In this document: in pieces, positions 22,104-31,100 of the stretch
How the letters are laid out: every line of letters starts with the position of its first letter
Numbering within the stretch: the stretch's first letter is position 1
Source: Micractinium sp. NFX-FRZ
Lineage: Eukaryota; Chlorophyta; Trebouxiophyceae; Chlorellales; Chlorellaceae
DNA length: 64,000 bases
Reading direction: 5' to 3'
Assembly: GCA_029339195.1 (NCBI GenBank)
Contig: JAPTJF010000003.1
Span: 471,576 to 535,575 of the forward strand
Translations under genes and position numbers: made by a program
The notes under the pieces: generated by a model
Databases searched by the model: none
What the model saw: the letters and a program-made list of their open reading frames with translations, nothing else
Told to the model about the DNA's origin: nothing

Positions 22104-25100
22104 TCAAGAGGCCTGCTTGAAGCCGCTGCCGGGGCCCAGCCGCTCCAGCTGCACCTCCAGCTTGTCGCCAACCGCAGAGGCCCAGGCCTGCAAAGGTGGA
22201 GAAGCAACACAACAGCAAGACTTAAAAACAGGGTGCCAGGTGGCATGCCAGGTGGCAAGTGTGTGAACAGGCAGAGGATGGAGCAGAGGCCCAGGCCTGC
22301 AGGGATGCATGCATGGCAACACGGAGTGATGGTGTCGGCCAGCGTGCACAGCAGCAGGAGCGCAGGCCTGCGAGGGTGGAGCAGCAACACAACAGCAAGA
22401 CGTTAGAACGGGGTGCCAGGTGGCAAGTGTGTGAACAGGCAGAGGATGGGATAGAGGCCCAGGCCTGCAGGAGGCATGAAGACAAGGAGTGGCGGTGTCG
22501 GCCAGCGTGCACAGCAGGACCAGGCCTGCAGGAGGCATGAAGACACGGAGTGATGACGTCAGCCAGCGTGCACAGCAGCAGGGGCGCAGGCCTGTGGGGC
22601 ATGGGGTGTACAGAGACAGCCATTGATCTGGGGTCCTCGTTACATTGCACTTGATAGTGGCAGCCATTGATTTGTACATGGGCTTCTACCATCTTCTAAA
22701 GGCACAACCGCTGGTGCCCCATCAGCTCACAGCGCCCTCGGCACCGCTGTCACACCTGACTCACATGGCCAACTCTCACAAGCACACCCCGCCCTCAGCA
22801 CAGCTGCCCCACTGACTCGCACAGCCACCTCCCGCAAGCACACCGTCCCTCCCTCCTCCGCCCGCCCACCTGGTCCAGGCGGGTGAAGCCGCGCTGCGTG
22901 TCGGACCCCACCACCAGCACGCCCTGCGGCCCCACCGGCTGGATCAGCGCTGCCTGGCAGTTGGGGGGCAGGTAGGAGGAGAACTCCAGCCGGCCTGCAC
23001 ACCATACCACAGGCAAGCGTTGATTGCATTGGTGGAATGCAGATGCAGGAGGGGCCAGGACGGGCAGGGAGCACACGGCAGACGCCCCTGCCACTCACGC
23101 ACACTCCGGGTAAGAATATGAAACCCTTGCTGTCTCACAATGTTCACTCACCCACCCATCCTGAGGAGCGCGCCAGACTTGCCAGATAGTTGCCTCTGCA
23201 GGCGGCACCCTCCACCCCATTTCGTCCATAACAAAACCTGCAGCCACCCCAACACACGGCGCCCACCCACCCACCCGCCCACCCTGGGAGCCTGGGGGGA
23301 GCGCCATACTTGCCAGGTCTTTCCGCTGCAGGCGGCACCCTCCACCCCATTTCGTCCACAACAAAACCTGCAGCCACCCTGACACACCCACCCACCCACC
23401 CACCCACCTGGGAAGAGCACCAGGTTTGCCAAGTAGTTGCCGCTGCACGCGGCGCCTCCACCCCATTAATCCCGTACAAACTTGCAGTCTTTTTATTACT
23501 TGCACTAATTCTACATCACCCGCCCACCCACCCGGGAAGAGCACCAGGTTTGCCAGATAGTTGCCCGTCCCGCTCTTCATCGCCTGCTGGCAGATTGGCC
23601 CCGGGGAGGCGGCGCCCGCCGCCTGCCCTGCCGGCGCAACGCCCACCTGCACGTAAGGAAAGCGCCCACCAGGGCAGCAGCTGTGTGTGTGTGTGCATGG
23701 CATGCGCCCGCCTGCATCCTATGCCGCCTGCACCCCGCTCGGCAGCCTGGGTACTGACACAGGTGCGCTCAAACACGCAGACGGCGCCCAGACCACCGTG
23801 CCCTGCCGGCAGCAGCAGCAGCAGCAGCAGCCGGCACACAGCAGCCCAGGCGTTGACGCCAGCACATGCGTTTTGCTGGCAAGGCGGGGCAGCAGAGCAG
23901 CCCAAAAGCAGGCCCGTCGCATTTGCATGTATGTGCAGCTTGGCGCGCATGCGACTTAATTGCACATTGTTTTCAAAAAGCACCCACCTGCATGAGGCAC
24001 CGCCCGCGGTAGAAGAAGACTAGACACCGGGCCCGGCTGGTGGACTGAAGAGAGTCCCACACCCTGCGGCAGGCGGCGGAAAGGCGGGGGTGCGTGTATG
24101 AGATGGGGCGAGGGGAGGGCGGGAGGGCAGGGATGCAGGTGGGCAAGCGCCGCACGGGGCTAGGGCCAGTGGGCAGATGGGGGCTGCTAATGGAGGGCAA
24201 CAGGCGTGCAACGAGTGCTGGCATCTGCAGGGGGCCTGAACGTGCAACGACGCAGCCCTTTGGCGGTGGATGCCAGCCAGGCCTCGCATCGGGCCAGCCG
24301 CTGCAGCAACCCTGACGCCACCGCAACATGTTGCACCGCTGCCTGTCGCCGTCGGCGGCGCAGGCCGGCAGGAAGGCCCTCCCTCTGCACTGCACCCCTG
24401 CTGCACCACGCCACTTGCCCATCACACCATTCACCCCTGCACCCCTGACAAGAGTGCCTCGGGCAGGCCTCTCACCCGCCTGCATACCCCTGCCTGCTGC
24501 GCAGCAACCCTCACCCCGGCCACCCACAGGCGCCTCACCACTGCAGCTCCGCCACCAGCGCCTTGGGCAGGCCGGGCGCATAGAAGGCCACCTGCTCCCC
24601 CTCCAGCTCCACTTGCTTGGGCTCCTTGGGCTTCAGTGTGAGCCACTGCAGCCCCGTCAGCACCAGCACGGCCGACATGACGATGACCGCCACGTCAGCA
24701 CGCGACTGCGCTGAGCCGGCAGACACCACCGGCGCAATCTGCATAAAAGTGAGGTGGCAAGCAAGAGCTGATAATGGCTGCCATGTCGGCACGCGATTGC
24801 GCTGACCCCGCAGACACCACCGGCGCAATCTGTGCATGCAAGGGTGGAAGGGTGGGGGAGGGGCAGGTGGGGTGGCAGGGAGTAGCGCTGATGGCAAGGG
24901 CAGGGGCAGCACTGCGGGAAGGAGGTGCCACGGGGGGCCACCGTCCTTTTGGTACCAGCTGATGACGCGATGTGATTTGAGCGGAGCTCACCGCAGCCAG
25001 CCAGAGCGCGGCCAACCATCCTTCCAGGACACGCCAGCCCGGGCAATGGCGGCAGGACAGCGGGCACCATGGCCGCGCCATACTCGGCCAGGCGTCAGGT

Positions 25101-25453
25101 GAGGCCACCCAGCGGCCCACCCCACCCCACTGCAGGAAGTAACCCAACAGACCAATGAGGTGCCTGCCCTGCCCACCCACCCCAGAGACCACTCGGTTGG
25201 CTACTACTCCAGCGATGCCGACGGCCCCCGCCGCCAGCGGCAGTGCTCGGAACACTTCAGGGAACCGAGCCACCAGGCTGCCCTCTTCACCCTGCATGGC
25301 AGCACCGAGTTCAATATCTTGCTCAAACACTGGTGTTTGACTGGTGCTTGACTGCTCAACAAGCAAAACGGCATCATTGTGATGGCGGGTGGAGGTGGAG
25401 GGTGGAGCAAACAGACCTGCGGGGTGGCGGCGGCGCGGGCGGGGGCTGGGCAT
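22104..25453 (-). CDS. CCB4: CCB4, cofactor assembly of complex C (cytochrome b6 heme attachment)
   Basis: Six exons (25453-25181, 24738-24539, 24063-23988, 23646-23532, 22994-22870, 22187-22104) give 290 residues. CCB4 belongs to the CCB/system IV pathway that covalently attaches heme c_i to cytochrome b6 at the thylakoid membrane. The match to plant CCB4 is ordered and dense: LPLAAGAVGIAGVVANRVVSG then IAPVVSAGSAQSRAD then LTGLQWLTLKPK, followed by VWDSLQSTSRARCLVFF, QAMKSGTGNYLANLVLFPGR, PPNCQAALIQPVG, VVGSDTQRGFTRLDQAW and GDKLEVQLERLG. The two hydrophobic segments near residues 70-90 and 105-120 are the predicted membrane helices. The first 45 residues (Arg/Pro/Ser-rich) fit a transit peptide, but another exon-1 arrangement with a start near 25617 is possible. 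Three of its introns carry copies of adjacent exon edges. Confidence 0.85.
22187..22590 (-). repeat. Tandem array of 3' splice-site copies in last CCB4 intron
   Basis: The last CCB4 exon begins GCCTGGGCC after TGCAG. The intron in front of it has further copies of this acceptor plus exon start near 22285, 22360, 22455, 22521 and 22585, within a diverged unit of about 180 bp that also contains GGAGCAGCAACACAACAGCA-like and CACGGAGTGATG-like strings. Confidence 0.75.
23165..23575 (-). repeat. Tandem array of 5' splice-site copies in CCB4 intron
   Basis: The exon edge reading NYLANLVLFPG followed by GTGGGTGGG (true copy about 23532-23575) is repeated downstream in the intron near 23405-23460, 23285-23340 and 23165-23215, with period about 120 bp and increasing divergence. 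CCACC-rich tracts link the copies. Confidence 0.8.
24777..24838 (-). repeat. Copy of CCB4 exon 2 start inside intron 1
   Basis: About 60 bp including a CACAG acceptor and codons for IAPVVSAGSAQSRAD repeat the true exon 2 start (24738 downward). There is no donor after it; reading on shifts frame by one into the true exon. Confidence 0.85.
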
Positions 25454-25943
25454 TGCCGCTGCTGCTGGCGACGCTGAGCCCGTGCATTGCGGCCCAGCGG
25501 TCTGAAGGATGGTTGAAATGGTACAGGCCTGCGGTTGAGGGTCGCAGGGCCGCTACTGGCTGTTGCAGCGGAGACTCGCATGATGTGCCGCTGCTGGGGG
25601 AAGTGCCGCCTGCTCACGAAGCTCTCAGAAAAGCAAAAAATCAGATGATCCTGTAGACGCCGGTTCTACCCGCAGATGAAGGCGGAAATGGCGGGGCTCG
25701 AGTTGCTGCTGGGCGTGCTTTGTGGGGCTCCCTCTGGCTCCCCTGGCCACCTGCGCCGCTGCCTCGATTGATGCCGAACTTGAAGACTTGCGTTAGGGAT
25801 TGTGGAGCAGATTGTGACGTCCCAGCGGGCCACCACTCCCCAGCAGGGTTTGCAGGCCCGCTTGTGCTGCTTTGTTGCGTGCCGCAATCGTCTTGGTCAG
25901 CACGTGACGCGATTTGTGAACATCTGGGATCGCAACACAGCAC
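25454..25943. promoter_or_regulatory. Divergent promoter region, CCB4 / GNAT
   Basis: 490 bp between two divergent start codons. Possible extra 5' exons of either gene lie here: an ATG at 25617 (minus) and one at 25675 (plus) open short frames. No clear core promoter motif. Confidence 0.4.
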
Positions 25944-27859
25944 ATGCGGCAGCTGCTGGTGCTTTCGGCGGCACCGCTGCCGCCACTGACGGTCAGGCGG
26001 GCACTGACACCCGCAGAGCTGCGGGCTGCCGGCAGCTTGCGGGCGGCAGCCTTTAACAACGTGCCTGCTGACCGAAGCGAGTTTGCCCGGCAGGTGCGCT
26101 AGAGGCAGGTGCAGGGCAGGCCAGGGCAGGGCTGACGGGCGCTTGGCCTGGGGGCGCTGCCTGGCACTGCAGGTGCAGCCCTGAACCGTGCGATGCCTGC
26201 GCCTGTGCTGATGCAGCCATCTCTGGCAACACCTCCTGCTTGCACCTGCTTGCACCTGCTTGCACCTGCTTGCACACCACCCCGTGCCTGGCGTCGTTCC
26301 GTAGCACCCACCCACCCACCCGCCGGCGCCCACCTGCCTGCCCGCCCACCTGCCCTACCCGCAGAGCTTCCTGCGCATGCGGGCCGACACGGCCTGGCAC
26401 ACATTAGAGGCCAAGGTGGCAGGGACAGACGTGGAGTACAAGGATGTCAAGGTTACCCCCCTCATAGCGCTCATCCCAGTGGAGGCCTGCCCACCGGGCG
26501 CCGAGCCAGCCTGCGTGCTGCCAGCAGAGGTGAGACGCCAATTACGTGCTGCCAGCACAGCAGAGCAGAGCAGAGCAGGGCCACAAGTGCAGGCAGAGCA
26601 GAGCCGCCAGCTGCGAGCAGGGGTTGGGCTGCCAGTTACGTGCTGCCAGCAGAGCGCAGCCACCAGCCGCCAGCGAAGGTGGGATGTTACAATAGCAGAG
26701 CCGCAAGCCACCCGAAAGATGTGAGCGGGGTTGGTGGATGAACAGTGGGCTGTGATTGGTATCAGGCGGCCCAGCCACCGAGTGGCGTTGCGGTGGCACA
26801 CTCCCAGCCTGCCTGCCTGCTTCCCATCCCACCCTTTCAATCTGTGCTCCCTGCGGGCAGCCCGGCAGCCACGGCCCGCAGCTGGTGGTGGGCACATGCG
26901 ACTTGAACCAGGTGAGGGGGGAGCGGCAGCAGCTAGTCTAGTCTAGTCTTTACAACATTCCACGGCAATTCATGCAGCAGCAGCAGCAGCAGCTGTGCGG
27001 CTGTGCAGTGGTATAATGTGCATTGAAGGCGAGGGCAGGAGCAGGGCACGGGGCTAGCGGATGTGTGGTGCCTCTGAACTATGCACCCTATGCACCCACG
27101 CACGTGCCGACCCACGTGCCCAACCGACCTTCCCAACCACCCCTTGCGCACCCGTCCTGCCCACCCACCCGCCCGGCCCGCCCACCCTTGGCCCCGACTC
27201 CATCTCCTCTCCCACATGCCCCCACATTTCCCGCCCTGCCGCCTGTGATGCTCCGCCCTGCCACCCACCATGCCATTCCCCGCGCTGCCACCCTGGCAGG
27301 GTATCAACCTGCCCGCTGAGGACCTCATAGGGAGGCTGCCCCAGGAGGGCGACCGGCGGCGGCTCCGAGCATACATCAGCAACGTTGCGACCTGGGCGGG
27401 GGCGCGGCGGCAGGGTGTGGCACGGCGGTTGATGGCGGAGGCGGCGGCCGAGGCGGCGGCGGCGGGCGTGCAGCACTTGTACGGTGAGCAAAGGGACGGG
27501 GAGGCGGTGGAAGGGGGGTGGGGATGTGGGAGGGCCGGGGGATGCAGGAGCGCCCCTGGCCAGGGCTGATGGTCCTGGGGGATGGTGTTCTGGTGCGGCA
27601 TTGCCTGACAACGTGTGATGGTGTGCCTGGTAGGACAGCAGCAGTGGGGGGCTGCCCGAGACACACTTATGCATACCCTTGTTTTATTATTGATGATGCT
27701 CCCACCCCCTCTCCTGCTGCAGTGCACGTGGAGGCGTGCAACCAGGCAGCGGCGGCGTTGTACTTCAGCCAGGGTTTCGACATGGAGAGCGAGGAGAGCG
27801 AGGGCTTTGCCCGGGCACAGAACCGCAACCGCCGCCTTCTGCTGCACTGTAACCTTTAA
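25944..27859 (+). CDS. GNAT-family N-acetyltransferase
   Basis: Five exons (25944-26093, 26365-26529, 26861-26911, 27300-27483, 27723-27859) give 228 residues in frame. The first exon reads VRRALTPAELRAAGSLRAAAF, the usual GNAT opening strand and helix. The AcCoA-binding motif A follows YISNVATW: ARRQGVARRLMAEA fits R/Q-x-x-G-x-G/A. The next block, VEACNQAAAALYFSQGF, is GNAT motif B (N..A..LY...GF). The family transfers acetyl groups from AcCoA to amines; the layout with a long linker before motif A resembles plant plastid GNATs that acetylate protein N-termini and lysines, but the substrate is not shown here. A stop lies just upstream of the ATG at 25944. No transit peptide is visible, so a further 5' exon is likely missing. 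Confidence 0.72.
26235..26275. repeat. TGCACCTGCT 10-bp repeat in GNAT intron 1
   Basis: About four exact tandem copies of a 10-mer lie in the intron. Confidence 0.85.
26512..26665 (+). repeat. Copies of GNAT exon 2 end in its intron
   Basis: The exon end CVLPAE (GTGCTGCCAGCAGAG then GTGAGA) is repeated near 26543 and 26638 as ACGTGCTGCCAGCA..., without a matching GT donor. GCAGAGCAGA simple sequence lies between. Confidence 0.7.
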
Positions 27860-28162
27860 AGGCATCATCCTGTTGTGGGTTCATAAGGATAGGCGTTGTG
27901 GAGGGGCAAGGAGGACTTGGCGCGAACGGCGGGCGGGCGGGATGCAACACCTGGCAGCGGGATTTGGCTGGGTTGGCCGCAGTGCCGGGCCTCATTGCAG
28001 CCTTCTGTTTTCTGTTTTTGATCACTTTGAAAGACACTGTGGACGTCGAAAGTGCCCCTTTTGCGACTTTTGGCCGCGCGCCGGACAGCCCTGAACATTG
28101 GGGATATACTAGGAGCGCGAGAGCGCATACATTTGAATGCATAGAGGGTGACGAGGGGGCCT
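27860..28162. other. Intergenic region, GNAT to PKL
   Basis: About 300 bp between tandem genes; it must hold the GNAT 3' end and the PKL promoter and 5' UTR. Nothing else was recognised. Confidence 0.5.
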
Positions 28163-31100
28163 ATGCCGCCCAGGCGCCGAGAGCAGTCCAGCGACGCTGG
28201 CAGCTCGGAGGAGTTTGAGGAGCAGCTGCGCGACTCGGAGAGCAGCTCTGATGATGAGGGACAGCAGGATTGGGTGAGCGCCGCCACCTGCTGCCGCCGC
28301 CGCCACCGCTGCCTGCTGCTGCCGTCGCCTGCTCCACAGTGGCAGCTGGTGCTCCTCACCCTACCTGCATGCTAAGCTCATCCGCCGCTGGCCCTGCATG
28401 CCCCGTTGCGTGGTTCTCCCTGGCCTCATGCTGCCCTGCAGCTTGTCCAGGGCCCACAGCCTCGCCGGTGCCTGACGTAACCGACCTGAATTTTGCCCAA
28501 CTGCCCTGCCGACCTACCTGCCTATCAGACTGGCCTGCCCGCCTCCTCCACTGCTGCCTGCCTGGCCGCCGCCCGTCTGCCCACTCGCCACCTCTGCAGA
28601 ACGCCTACTGCGAGGCCTGCGGCGGCTTTGATGACCTGGACTCGTCGCTGCGCTGCGGCACCTGTCCTCACCAGTACCACCCCGCCTGTCTCACGCCCGA
28701 GCAGCGCGCCGCGCGGCAGCCTCCCGCCGGCGGACGGCACCGGCCAGCACTGGCGCCGCGCTGGGCCTGCCCGCAGTGCATGCGGCGCACCCGGCTGGGG
28801 CGGGAGATTGATAAGATCCTGGCAGTGCGTGGCGGCGGGGCGGGCAGGGAGTACCGCCTCAAGTGGGTGCAGCGCTCGTACCTGCACACGGAGTGGGTGA
28901 GGCTGGGTGAGCTGGAGGAGGCGGGGGCCGCCTACCCCGGGCTGCGCCGGCGGCTCAAGGCGTTTGATGCAAAGCGCGCAGCGCAGCAGGCACAGGTGCG
29001 GAGGGGGGTGGGCCGGGGGTGCTGTCAACATATGTGGGGCTCACTGGAGGGTGGGGCGGCGGGCTGCCGTGGTACGGACGGGCTGCTGTGGGCAGACACA
29101 CGCGGTTGGTGCCACGGGATGCTCGGCGGCAGGCACAGCTTCTTGCCAACCATCCGCCTGCTTGGCAGCATGCAGTGCTGCCCGCCAGGTGCTTGCCCTG
29201 CACCTCCACAGCAGCCAGCCAGCCGCCAGCCAGCTGCCTGCCGCTCCCAGCCCCACCCCCTCCCCACTCCTTCCACTCCTGTCTGCCCGCCCGCCCGCCT
29301 GGCCTGCCACCTCAGCAGCCCGCCGACAGCGAACTGGTGGATGGAGTGAAGCCCTCCTGGCTTGAGGTGGAGCGGGTGATTGGGGAGCGCACGGTGGGCG
29401 GCCTGGCGGCAGCAGGCGGCAGCGGTGTCAGCAGCAACGGCGACGGCGACGGCGGCTACGAGGGGCAGGGCGGGAGGGACGGCGGCAGCGGCGGCCCGCG
29501 CCGCCAGTTTCTGTGCAAGTGGCGTGACCTGAGCTACGCGGAGTGCACTTGGGAGGAGGAGGAGGATGTGGGGGAGTACCGCGATCTCATTGAGCAGTTC
29601 AGGTGTGTGTGCATGTGCATGTGTGTGTGCAGGTGTGTGTGCTGGTGTGCTCTCTCTGTGATGCGTGGGCAGTACCGTGACTGGATTGAGCAGTGGAGGT
29701 GAGCCTCTATACTTCCTTTTGATTGCCTAGGCGTGCGTGTGCCATCGCCCTGCCCCATCCCCCTCTGCAGGCGGCGCGTGCCCATTTGCGAGCTGGACCT
29801 GGCGGCGCCCCCCCGCCCCGAGGATGAGCTTCCCATGGACGATGAAGACGACCCAGTGGCAGCGCTGGTGGGGCTGGCACAGCTGGCAGAGGCGACCAGT
29901 GCCGCCGCCGCGCAGGGGGCGCTGACGCAGCGCCGCTTTGCCGCCAGCCCCACCTTCCTCCAGGGGGAGCTGCACCCATACCAGGTGGGCTGCTGCTGCT
30001 AGAATAAGAGATTGACCTGCCCACCTGCTTGCCTGTGCCCATCCGCCTAAAGTGATCGTCTGCATGCCATGCTAGCCTGCCCACCCTCCACGCCCTCCCG
30101 CTGTGCCCCCGCTTTGCTCGCAGCTGGAAGGCCTGAACTGGATGTACGCGGGCTGGCAGAGCGGCACCCACCTGATCCTGGCTGATGAGGTGGGCCCAGG
30201 GTGCCCTTGTCTGACCGGGCTGTGGTGGCCTGCCTGTATTGGTTACGTGGTGACTGCGCAGTGGTCTATCTGCATCGCTAGTTCTACTGTATTGAAGCAG
30301 GACGGGCGTTGTGTTTATTTCTGCTGCCGCTGGAGGCGCACATCACTGCCACCCACCGCCCTCACCCCGCCCCCACGCCATCCCCGTGCCAACTGCAGAT
30401 GGGCCTGGGGAAGACGGTGCAGGTGCGGTCGCCCGCTGGCATTGCTTGCCTTGTTGTGTGCTCTGCTGCGCCATGCACACTGCCCGGACAGTCACAGCAG
30501 CACCTTGCATCCTCAGGGCTGCCTGCCGTGCCGGTGCCGTGCCCTGCAGCACACGCATGCATCACCCGCCCCTCCCCACTCCCGTCCCCCACCAGCGCCC
30601 CCTATGCACCACCACCCACTGCCCCTCACCACCTGTTTCCCTCCGCCAGGCCAATGCCTACCTGACCGCCCTCTGCAACTGTTGCCTTCTGTCCACCCCC
30701 TCTGCCAGGGGATTGCCTACCTCACCGCCCACTGCCGCTTTGCCCTCTCTCCACCCCCTCTGCCAGGCGATTGCCTACCTGACCGCCCTCTGCAACTGTT
30801 GCCTTCTGTCCACCCCCTCTGCCAGGGGATTGCCTACCTCACCGCCCACTGCCGCTTTGCCCTCTCTCCACCCCCTCTGCCAGGCGATTGCCTACCTGAC
30901 CGCCCTCTGCAACTGTTGCCTTCTGTCCACCCCCTCTGCCAGGGGATTGCCTACCTCACCGCCCACTGCCGCTTTGCCCTCTCTCCACCCCCTCTGCCAG
31001 GCGATTGCCTACCTGACCGCCCTCTGCAACTGTTGCCTTCTGTCCACCCCCTCTGCCAGGGGATTGCCTACCTCACCGCCCACCGCCGCTTTGCCCTCTC

